64,000 nucleotides of DNA from positions 1-64,000 of the forward strand of contig JBNMLP010000015.1 of assembly GCA_050874905.1 (NCBI GenBank). Reading direction: 5' to 3'. The notes beneath the pieces are model-generated. The model searched no databases. It worked only from the letters and a program-made list of their open reading frames with translations, and was not told where the DNA came from. This DNA comes from NC2004 sp050874905. Its GTDB lineage: Bacteria > Bacillota > Clostridia > Lachnospirales > Lachnospiraceae. Below are positions 57,990-64,000 of this stretch, piece after piece; the stretch's first letter is position 1, and each line of letters opens with the position of its first letter. The position numbers and the translations under genes were made by a program.

Positions 57990-58757
57990 ATGGAAGAGAA
58001 AAAGAATCCAAAAATTCTGGCGGTAGCCGGAAAAGGGGGCGTCGGAAAAACATCACTTGCCGCTGCTCTTGTGAAAAAACTGGTGGAAACGAAAAAGAAT
58101 GCCAAAATACTGGCGATTGATGCAGATCCGGCGGTAGGACTTTCTACCGTCCTCCATGTTCCGGTGAAGACAACGATTGATGATATCAGAAAACAGGTGG
58201 TTGCCACCGTAAAGGATGGCGATACAAAAACCGCATTAGAGCTTTTATCGGAGGCCAAATATGAGATCTATGATGCGATCGTAGAACAGGACGGCTATGC
58301 ATTTATTGCGATCGGCCGGCCGGAAGCGGCAGGCTGTTACTGCAAGATCAATTCCTATTTAAAGGAAGTGATCACCATGCTGTCTTCCCAGTTTGACTAT
58401 GTTGTGATCGATGGGGAGGCAGGAATTGAGCAGATCAACCGCCGTGTAATGGAGAAGGTAACCCACCTGATCTGTGTGACTGATGCCAGTAAAAAAGGCT
58501 GTCAGGTAGTAAAGACGATCAAGCAGGTTGCAGATGAACTGGTGATGTATGAAAAGATCGGAGTGGTGGCGAACCGTCTTCCAAGCCGGGATGTCGTGGA
58601 ACATATGGAACTTTCTGAACTTCCGTTGCTCGCTGCCATTTTATCGGATGAGGCACTGGCACTGTATGATATGAAGGGAGACAATGTCTTCACACTTCCA
58701 GAGGATGCCGAGATTGTAAAGGGAGCCGGACTGGTGTTAAAACAGTTGGGAATATAA
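57990..58757 (+). CDS. CooC-like nickel/metal-cluster maturation ATPase
   Basis: 255 residues, AAAGGAG upstream. Deviant Walker A AGKGGVGKTS (residues ~13-22), ILAIDADPAVGLSTVL (switch I), VVIDGEAGIEQINRR (Walker B/switch II), i.e. a MinD/ParA-like ATPase. The CYC pair (Cys116-x-Cys118 in AAGCYCKINSYL) matches the metal-binding C-x-C of CooC, which inserts nickel into CO dehydrogenase as a dimer. No CO dehydrogenase gene lies nearby. It is followed 19 nt later by a 2-hydroxyacyl-CoA-dehydratase-like gene, so it more likely serves that protein. Confidence 0.85.
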   Translation: MEEKKNPKILAVAGKGGVGKTSLAAALVKKLVETKKNAKILAIDADPAVGLSTVLHVPVKTTIDDIRKQVVATVKDGDTKTALELLSEAKYEIYDAIVEQDGYAFIAIGRPEAAGCYCKINSYLKEVITMLSSQFDYVVIDGEAGIEQINRRVMEKVTHLICVTDASKKGCQVVKTIKQVADELVMYEKIGVVANRLPSRDVVEHMELSELPLLAAILSDEALALYDMKGDNVFTLPEDAEIVKGAGLVLKQLGI

Positions 58758-58775
58758 CAGAAAAAGGATGTACCT

Positions 58776-59960
58776 ATGAAAGATTTAAAACATATCTACA
58801 CATTAGAAAAAATGCTCGAAGAAGTAAATAACGATCTTTGCCGGGAGGCATCAGACGAAGGACAGATGGCGATCGGCAGTGTGTGCGCACAGATCCCGGA
58901 GCCGCTTCTTAATCTGAAGGGCTGTTACAGTGTACGGCTTCGTGCGCCGCGAACAGGTTCCATTGAGATGGGAACGTACTATATGAGCAGTATTCTGTGT
59001 GAATGCTGCCGGGCAATATTGGAGCGTGCAATCGAGGGAGGTTATGAATTTCTGGATGCCATTTTGGCACCGGATGCCTGTGCGCAGATGAACCGTCTTG
59101 TAGAAAATATCGAGCATAACCACCTTTGCAACAAGGAGCATTTCTTTATTACCTATGCAGATGTGCCGATGAAAAATGATGAAACAGCGTTAAGACATTA
59201 TGTGAGACAGATGAAGCAGTATGTTTTAACTCCGTTGCAGGAACGGTTCGGGATCGATGTCTCGGATGCTGCATTAAGGGAAGCAGTGCGGGTACATAAT
59301 AAAGTCTGTGAAACGTTGACAAAAATAGGAGATTACCGGAAGGCAGAAAATCCTGTGATCACCGGATATGAATATGCGGTGCTTTGTCTGGCTTCCTACT
59401 GTTGTCCCAAGGAAAAGATCCTGCCGTATCTTTTGGAGACACTGGAAGAATTAAAGACAAGAAAACCGGATGCCAAAAATAATTACCGTGCGAGAGTGGT
59501 GCTGGTGGGATCAGAAATTGATGATCCGAAGCTGATCGAAATGATCGAGGAGGCGGGGGCTTATGTGGCTGCTGACCGATATTGTTTAGGTTCTTTGCCG
59601 GGAAGAACACCGATTGTTTTACAGGCAGAAGAAGATGTGCTGACCGGTATCTGCCGTCACTATATGACAACCGGACAGTGTCCACGGTTTATGAATACTG
59701 AGAAGATCAGGGAACGTCATGCTTATGTGGATCAACTGGTAAAGGACTATCATGCGGATGGTGTCATCTATCAGCAGATCAAGTTTTGCGATTACTGGGG
59801 ATACGAGCGTGCAAATGCGTTTCATGTATTGCGGGAGCAGTACGACCGTCCGGTGTTATCCCTTGACCGTCCATATGTAGTCAGTGCGACCGGGCAGCTT
59901 AGAACCCGGGTGCAGGCATTTGTCGAGAGTCTGGAGATCAAACGGATAAAGAACCAGTAA
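58776..59960 (+). CDS. 2-Hydroxyacyl-CoA dehydratase-family (HgdB/BcrC-like) protein
   Basis: 394 residues, AAAAGGATG upstream. Family fold with Cys-rich cluster sites: APDACAQMNRL (~110-120), NHLCNKEHFF, LASYCCPKEK, RYCLGSLPGR and IKFCDYWGYERA (~332-343), equivalent to the TCD and KFCDPW motifs of dehydratases and benzoyl-CoA reductase subunits. In the family these Cys bind a [4Fe-4S] or double-cubane cluster. The usual partner activase (ASKHA ATPase, HgdC) and second subunit are absent. The CooC-like neighbour takes that position. The reaction is unknown. Confidence 0.85.
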   Translation: MKDLKHIYTLEKMLEEVNNDLCREASDEGQMAIGSVCAQIPEPLLNLKGCYSVRLRAPRTGSIEMGTYYMSSILCECCRAILERAIEGGYEFLDAILAPDACAQMNRLVENIEHNHLCNKEHFFITYADVPMKNDETALRHYVRQMKQYVLTPLQERFGIDVSDAALREAVRVHNKVCETLTKIGDYRKAENPVITGYEYAVLCLASYCCPKEKILPYLLETLEELKTRKPDAKNNYRARVVLVGSEIDDPKLIEMIEEAGAYVAADRYCLGSLPGRTPIVLQAEEDVLTGICRHYMTTGQCPRFMNTEKIRERHAYVDQLVKDYHADGVIYQQIKFCDYWGYERANAFHVLREQYDRPVLSLDRPYVVSATGQLRTRVQAFVESLEIKRIKNQ

Positions 59961-59985
59961 AGTGTGAATTTGGAAGAAATGATAA

Positions 59986-60011
59986 AATGCCCTGGCGATT
60001 GCCGGGGCATT
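59986..60011. terminator. Bidirectional terminator between convergent genes
   Basis: AATGCCC-GGC and GCC-GGGCATT arms (one mismatch) between the dehydratase-like gene and deoD. The AT flanks allow it to serve both strands. Confidence 0.7.
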
Positions 60012-60031
60012 GATTATTCTAAAGTCTATTT

Positions 60032-60748
60032 TTATAAATTCGCTGCTGCGGTTTCCAATGCAATTTCCATCATGTCGGTAAAAGTCTTTTGCCGTTCCTC
60101 TGCACTGGTTGCTTCTCCGGTGATCAGATGATCGCTGACCGTCAAAATTGCCAATGCTTTGGCACCGTATTTAGGAGCAAGGGTATAAAGTCCGGCGGCT
60201 TCCATTTCCACGCCGAGGACACCATATTCAGCATATATTTCATCTAATCCTTCATCGTGTCCATAAAATTCATCGGTCGAAAGGATCGGTGCTACATGCG
60301 TTTTCTCCTGAACCCCTTTTTCTACTGCGATGTCATAGGCTGTTTTTAACAGGGAAAAATCAGCAGTAGGAGCAAAATCATAACCCATAAACCGTGTTTT
60401 ATTGATGGCGGATGTCGTATTGGCACTCATGCCGAGAATAATATCACGCACCTGAACCTTTTTTGAGATGGCACCGCAGGTACCGATACGAAGTATCTTC
60501 TTGACTCCATATTCCGCCAGAAGTTCATTGGCATAGATCATAAAAGAAGGGATTCCCATGCCGGAACCCTGCACGCTCACGCGCACCCCCTTGTAGGTTC
60601 CCGTGAAGCCATACATGCCACGCACTTCGTTATAGCATACGGCATTTTCTAAAAAATTCTCTGCTACAAATTTCGCACGTAACGGATCACCGGGCATTAA
60701 AACAACTTCGGCAATCTCCTCTGGTTTTGCATTGATATGTGTACTCAT
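60032..60748 (-). CDS. deoD: Purine-nucleoside phosphorylase (DeoD type)
   Basis: Phosphorolysis of purine nucleosides to base and (deoxy)ribose-1-phosphate for salvage. About 238 residues from ATG 60748 (CAGGAGGGA site on this strand; a longer frame to 60781 lacks one). DeoD motifs: STHINAKPEEIAEVVLMPGDPLRAKFVAE, GSGMGIPSFMIYANEL, KILRIGTCGAIS, MEAAGLYTLAPKYG and LTVSDHLITGE with catalytic Asp. Full length for the hexameric family. Followed on the + side by the yjfB gene, 43 nt upstream on the same strand. Confidence 0.96.
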   Translation of the reverse strand: MSTHINAKPEEIAEVVLMPGDPLRAKFVAENFLENAVCYNEVRGMYGFTGTYKGVRVSVQGSGMGIPSFMIYANELLAEYGVKKILRIGTCGAISKKVQVRDIILGMSANTTSAINKTRFMGYDFAPTADFSLLKTAYDIAVEKGVQEKTHVAPILSTDEFYGHDEGLDEIYAEYGVLGVEMEAAGLYTLAPKYGAKALAILTVSDHLITGEATSAEERQKTFTDMMEIALETAAANL

Positions 60749-60791
60749 AATATCCCTCCTGTTTGTAAAAAGTAAGCCCATATGAAGGGCG

Positions 60792-60986
60792 TTAGATCGT
60801 CATGTCAAAATTGGCTCCGATCGTTGGCTGAACGGATAATTCCATCATTTTTGTGAGCGCATCTGCGTCGGTACCACCATTTTGTAACTGATCTGCCAGT
60901 AAGGATATACCAAGATCCTGCATGACATTATTTTGCGACAGAGCGATGGATAATGACGGAATGTCTGGAAGCGATGTAATCTCCAT
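60792..60986 (-). CDS. YjfB-family small protein (putative motility protein)
   Basis: 64 residues, GGGAGGTG upstream on this strand. Begins MEITSLPDIPSLSIALSQNN and contains VMQDLGISLLADQLQNG and ALTKMMELSVQPTIGANFD. This short Ser/Gln/Met-rich helical pattern is that of YjfB (PF14070), a small protein of unknown function associated with flagellated Firmicutes. Co-transcribed with deoD, 43 nt apart. No flagellar genes lie within the window. Confidence 0.82.
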   Translation of the reverse strand: MEITSLPDIPSLSIALSQNNVMQDLGISLLADQLQNGGTDADALTKMMELSVQPTIGANFDMTI

Positions 60987-61141
60987 AATGACACCTCCCT
61001 GTTTGAAAAACTGTACTGATACCTACTATTATATCGGGATTTTCGGGAGTTGACAAGCGAAAGAAGGGGCAATTTGCAACGGGGAATGATTATGCTATAA
61101 TGAAAACATGAGCCAAGCCAAAGTATTTGGGGAATACAGCA

Positions 61142-61570
61142 ATGAGCATGATATTAGGAGATGATGGTATCAATAAAGAAAACAGCAGAGGAATTTACAA
61201 TCTCGGAATATTAAATTGGGAGATATATGACTGTATTTCAAATGATCATATAACAGATCAGGTGATCATTACGGAAGAACAGATAGCGCACATTCGAGAA
61301 AGACATCCAGATGCATACGCGGATACCATACGTTATGTGAGAGATATATTAAATGATCCAGATTATATATTTAGGGATAAACGTCCTAATACGGGCTTGG
61401 TTGTGAAAAAAATTGAAAATGCAGAAGAAAGCTCTCTTTTAGTGCTGAAGATCATAACTGCAGATGATAAGAAGAATTATAAAAATTCAGTAATCACCGG
61501 TTGGAAAATAACAGAGAAAAGATTATATAATTATTTGCGCAATAAGGATGTTATTTACAAAAAGGAATAG
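61142..61570 (+). CDS. PBECR-like phage/BECR-fold nuclease-domain protein
   Basis: About 142 residues from ATG 61142 (GGGGAA upstream; a TTG at 61127 would add five). Residues ~40-140 resemble the PBECR group of the barnase-EndoU-ColicinE5/D-RelE fold: IITEEQIAHIRERHPDAYADT (His cluster), ILNDPDYIFRDKRPNTGLVVKKI, LLVLKIITADDKKNYKNSVITGWKIT and a Lys-rich tail. Such domains occur in phage structural polyproteins, toxins and as stand-alone ORFs. There is no antitoxin or immunity gene beside it; a structured RNA gene follows at 61589. Confidence 0.65.
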   Translation: MSMILGDDGINKENSRGIYNLGILNWEIYDCISNDHITDQVIITEEQIAHIRERHPDAYADTIRYVRDILNDPDYIFRDKRPNTGLVVKKIENAEESSLLVLKIITADDKKNYKNSVITGWKITEKRLYNYLRNKDVIYKKE

Positions 61571-61582
61571 TTAGGCTATAAT
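61554..61582 (+). promoter_or_regulatory. Promoter of structured RNA
   Basis: -35 TTTACA (61554-61559), 17-bp spacer, -10 TATAAT (61577-61582), overlapping the 3' end of the PBECR-like gene. Initiation near 61589 is expected. Confidence 0.7.
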
Positions 61583-61588
61583 ATGAGT

Positions 61589-61735
61589 AAGATAGTAAAG
61601 AGATTATTTGAGGTGGTAAATTTCGTTGCAACCACGCACCCTATGGGTTAAAAGAGATGCAGGAGCCGCGACGCCTGCCAAATAATCTCTTTCATAATAG
61701 AAATAAAACTCCGTCAAAAGGCGGAGTTTTATATT
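61589..61735 (+). ncRNA. Free-standing structured RNA of unknown class
   Basis: About 145 nt between a good promoter and a terminator, with no ORF that has a ribosome-binding site. A perfect 14-bp closing stem (AAAGAGATTATTTG at 61597-61610 with CAAATAATCTCTTT at 61679-61692) encloses three hairpins. These are GTGGT/ACCAC (61613-61617 with 61631-61635), ACCC/GGGT (61638-61641 with 61645-61648) and GCAGG/CCTGC (61659-61663 with 61674-61678), i.e. a four-way junction. A separate terminator stem follows. I could not match it to tRNA, 6S, T-box or any common riboswitch. Coordinates of the ends are estimates. Confidence 0.7.
61705..61735 (+). terminator. Terminator of the structured RNA
   Basis: AAAACTCCG (61705-61713) and CGGAGTTTT (61722-61730), 8-nt loop, followed by ATATTTTT. 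Confidence 0.9.
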
Positions 61736-61837
61736 TTTAGATATTAAGTGATTATCACATTCGTCCGATATAAAATATAAGCGTAGATAGATGATGCGTG
61801 GAACACGTAGTAGATTCATGACCAAGGAGGGTTTAAT

Positions 61838-62476
61838 ATGGATGTAAATGGAGTAGCAAATGCTGCAAATCAGGCAGCGGCAAGTGTAGCAGGAAGCGCA
61901 GGTTATACAACGAACCAGCAGACCGAAGTAACGGGAAATGAAACAGCGGCAGCAAAGGACAGCACTGCTGTAGTATATGAGAAGTCTGATCTTTCCAAAG
62001 CAAAGGAAAGTGCAAAAAAGACTTACACACCGAATTTAGAGCTGGTAAACAAATTGAAATCAGACGCAGAAGAGCGTGCCAATCAGTTACAGTCATTAGT
62101 TGACAAGCTGATCAAAAAGCAGGGAAGTACCTATGGTACAGCCAATGCATTTACCAGTGATTTCTGGAAGAAGTTTGCAGCGAGCGGTGACACGATCGAT
62201 CAGGCGGCTGTAAAGCAGGCACAGGAAGATATTGCAGACGGTGGTTACTGGAGTGTAAAAGAAACTTCCAGCCGTATTCTGGATTTTGCCAAGGCATTGA
62301 CAGGCGGAGATCCGGATAAGATTGATGAGATGGAGAAGGCCTTTGAAAAGGGATATAAGCAGGCAACAGAGGCATGGGGTGATGAGCTCCCATCTATTTC
62401 CGGAGAAACTTATAAGGCGGTAAAGGAAGGATTCAGCCAGTGGAGAAAAGAGCTCGGCTTAGAGCAGGAAGCATAA
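61838..62476 (+). CDS. Uncharacterised helical protein
   Basis: 212 residues, AAGGAGG upstream (61825-61831). N-terminus is Ala/Gln/Asn-rich (NGVANAANQAAASVAGSAGY), similar in composition to secreted or flagellum-associated substrates. Then a helical charged part (LELVNKLKSDAEERANQLQS) and residues ~110-205 (YWSVKETSSRILDFAKALTGGDPDKI, EMEKAFEKGYKQATEAWG, LPSISGETYKAVKEGFSQW). No signal peptide. I know no named family; proteins like it occur near flagellar genes in Lachnospiraceae, so a motility link is possible but weak. A long hairpin terminator follows. Confidence 0.7.
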   Translation: MDVNGVANAANQAAASVAGSAGYTTNQQTEVTGNETAAAKDSTAVVYEKSDLSKAKESAKKTYTPNLELVNKLKSDAEERANQLQSLVDKLIKKQGSTYGTANAFTSDFWKKFAASGDTIDQAAVKQAQEDIADGGYWSVKETSSRILDFAKALTGGDPDKIDEMEKAFEKGYKQATEAWGDELPSISGETYKAVKEGFSQWRKELGLEQEA

Positions 62477-62504
62477 CCGCTTAGAACTCATAAGAAATGA
62501 ATGC

Positions 62505-62550
62505 AAAAAGTCATGCGTGATACCGATGGGGTATTGCGCATGACTTTTTT
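62505..62550 (+). terminator. Strong terminator, convergent gene ends
   Basis: AAAAAGTCATGCG and CGCATGACTTTTT arms with an internal ATACC/GGTAT extension, ending in a T-run. Confidence 0.92.
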
Positions 62551-62571
62551 GTGTACCGGAAAGGAGGCTGC

Positions 62572-64000
62572 TTATTTTACAATAATGAGTTTATCGCCTG
62601 CTTCGATCATTTCATTTTCCAACTCATTGCACCGGACGATGTTGTCCTTTGTGGTGTAGTAGGTTTTGGCGATGGACCACAGGGTATCGCCCGGTTTTAC
62701 CACGTAACCAACCATTCCCGGCATTTTCTGCATTTTTTCCGCATCCAATGGAGAGACCAGCACATCCTTGATGAGCGTTGCCTGAAGCGGAGTAAATGCG
62801 ATGGCGCTGAGCGACAGCACGGCTTTTAATTCTACCTCATCGCTGTCGATCATGTTAATGCTGATCTGATCTAAGTGCGGTACGATTTCATATTGATCGG
62901 TCTCCTTCATGCCATCCATTTCCACCAGATAGGAAAATGGAACCATGACAAAGGTGGCATTGAACGGATGGGCGTCGCTGCCGGAAGCATATAAAATGTC
63001 CGCCATTACCACTCCTTCGGCATTGACACCGTCTTTTACCGGAGTGAGTGCGTCGAGCTTTACAGTTCCGTTGATGTGGGCAATCTGCAGAATGCTGTCT
63101 TTGGCATCCTTCAATTTCATTTTCTGGCTGATCCTTGTCTTCGCCTGGTTCTTTTGCAGCAGCTTGACGTAAGGGAAGGTCAGTGGCTCTACCTTACACT
63201 CCGCATTTGGGGAATAAATGTCAGAAAGAAGCTGCATGGATTCTTCTTCATAAATACGGATGTCAAGATCTAAGGTACATTCCACCTCAAAAATGCGATC
63301 CTCCCCTTCCTCATTTGGACGGATCGTATAATTCGTGGAGGCGATCTTTACTTCCACACAGTCGATCATAGATTCTGTCACATCGTCAACCGGAAGCTCT
63401 CCCTTGATTGGAAGATCCATTTCAAAGAACTGGATCGGCATGGATTCTTCCAACGTCTGATACAAAAGAAACATCGATATTTCCCCATTTAAAAGAAGCT
63501 TTCCGTCCATCAGGCGGGTTTCCATATTGGAAAGCGTGGTTTCCGACCAGAGGATCTCATAGATCGGGGCTTTCCCGGATGGGATCTTGATCTCCTCTTT
63601 GACACGGAAAATATCTTTTTTGTTGACCTTCAGTGTGGTCATGGTGACATCTTTATAAAGGCACTGCATGTCAGGCTCCATTGGCTCTGCCTTAGTCGGA
63701 AGATGAGCAGAGAGAGAAGCAGCAGCCTCAAAGTCTTTGGTATCCCCTACGAAGGAATGTAGGTTGATCAGACAACGGATGCTCAGTTTTCTTGAATTGA
63801 TAATGGAAATATTGAGATCCTCCAACACGGCTTTGACCTTGACGGTGTCGATCGGTCTGGTGCCATCGCAGTTGATGATCTGCTCTAACGGGATGCTTCC
63901 CTCTAAGGAGCTGATCGGATACTGCTCCTGATTCGTGGTATAAAGCACATAAAAATGGCAGGCACCTACAACACGGATCTTGTCGGTCAATGCTTCGACT
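62572..64000 (-). CDS. SPOCS (DUF3794) - LysM protein, N-terminus beyond the window
   Basis: The frame is open through the right edge; a TTG at 63990 is internal (EALTDKIRVVGACHFYVLYT). At least 475 residues. Repeated DUF3794/SPOCS-type beta domains (DKIRVVGACHFYVLYT, DILYASGSDAH) precede a C-terminal LysM domain (VGYVVKPGDTLWSIAKTYYTTKDNIVRCNELEN, last ~45 residues) that binds peptidoglycan. Domain order matches Clostridial spore-coat or cell-wall LysM proteins related to SafA/CotE-like partners. Role in the spore or wall is inferred from the family. Ends 22 bp past the terminator of the convergent gene. Confidence 0.85.
   Translation of the reverse strand, partial: VEALTDKIRVVGACHFYVLYTTNQEQYPISSLEGSIPLEQIINCDGTRPIDTVKVKAVLEDLNISIINSRKLSIRCLINLHSFVGDTKDFEAAASLSAHLPTKAEPMEPDMQCLYKDVTMTTLKVNKKDIFRVKEEIKIPSGKAPIYEILWSETTLSNMETRLMDGKLLLNGEISMFLLYQTLEESMPIQFFEMDLPIKGELPVDDVTESMIDCVEVKIASTNYTIRPNEEGEDRIFEVECTLDLDIRIYEEESMQLLSDIYSPNAECKVEPLTFPYVKLLQKNQAKTRISQKMKLKDAKDSILQIAHINGTVKLDALTPVKDGVNAEGVVMADILYASGSDAHPFNATFVMVPFSYLVEMDGMKETDQYEIVPHLDQISINMIDSDEVELKAVLSLSAIAFTPLQATLIKDVLVSPLDAEKMQKMPGMVGYVVKPGDTLWSIAKTYYTTKDNIVRCNELENEMIEAGDKLIIVK

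Noticed and set aside
57990..58757. Chromosome-partition ParA/MinD gene
   Set aside because: C-x-C metal site and gene context fit CooC-like maturation proteins better; no parB or minC/E nearby.
61597..61692. T-box, TPP, cobalamin or 6S RNA
   Set aside because: The diagnostic motifs (T-box sequence, CUGAGA, B12 box, central bubble of 6S) are missing and no downstream gene is in leader distance before the terminator.
1..64000. tRNA, rRNA, transposase, integrase or attachment sites
   Set aside because: I looked for the typical motifs on both strands and found none that I could support by eye.

Overview
The window reads as a chromosomal segment of an anaerobic, low-to-moderate GC Gram-positive bacterium of the class Clostridia, most likely a gut Lachnospiraceae. 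The support is indirect but consistent: rubrerythrin and bacteriohemerythrin, strong AGGAGG ribosome-binding sites, sigma-A promoters, a SPOCS (DUF3794)-LysM protein, a YjfB-type small motility protein, meso-diaminopimelate dehydrogenase, NiaR-controlled NAD synthesis, and large secreted BspA-like/CAP/transglutaminase proteins. No rRNA, tRNA, CRISPR array, insertion sequence or clear prophage was found. I do not name a genus.

Layout. 1-17 kb is an accessory, AT-rich stretch: oxygen and iron proteins at the left edge, an AbiEi/AbiEii toxin-antitoxin pair, a zinc-ribbon HTH regulator, a TetR-GNAT-methyltransferase operon with tandem operators, a DUF4143 ATPase, an ArsC-like protein, an AAA-ATPase/PD-(D/E)XK protein, a secreted SGNH hydrolase, an alpha/beta hydrolase operon, an ECF sigma/anti-sigma pair and an MNT/HEPN pair. 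Decayed genes lie between them: a frameshifted YvbK-like acetyltransferase, an acetyltransferase with an in-frame TGA, and a beheaded Ig-like surface protein.

17-23 kb holds a second ECF sigma factor with its membrane partner, a 960-residue surface protein flanked by two identical 39-nt terminator hairpins, and an in-frame chimera joining a sigma-factor N-terminus to the tail of an anti-sigma-type protein. 23.5-28.5 kb is a signalling cluster: two hybrid histidine kinases with a solute-binding lipoprotein between them. 28.4-37 kb has a Crp/Fnr regulator divergent from a ferredoxin and a cupin, a second DUF4143 ATPase, an HD protein, a degenerate-GGDEF/EAL protein and a ThrE-like exporter. 37-41.5 kb is metE between two LysR genes. 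41.5-48.3 kb has two large secreted proteins and a LytTR/GHKL two-component pair. 48.4-60 kb is largely core metabolism: ddh, a third hybrid kinase, nadABC-niaR, pckA with a structured leader, trmO, and a CooC-like ATPase next to a 2-hydroxyacyl-CoA-dehydratase-like protein. 60-64 kb has deoD, yjfB, a PBECR-like nuclease, a probable free-standing structured RNA, an unknown protein and a partial SPOCS-LysM gene.

The most interesting signals are regulatory. All three ATPase or ATPase/nuclease-fold genes (7413, 9830, 30502) have short motifs repeated at exact periods (33, 21 and 32 bp) running into their promoters, and the abiE promoter is bracketed by 21-bp-spaced motif pairs in inverted orientation. 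A second signal is the roughly 145-nt RNA at 61.6 kb, which has its own promoter, a perfect 14-bp closing stem, three inner hairpins and a terminator. A third is the CooC-like/dehydratase-like pair, which has no activase gene nearby.
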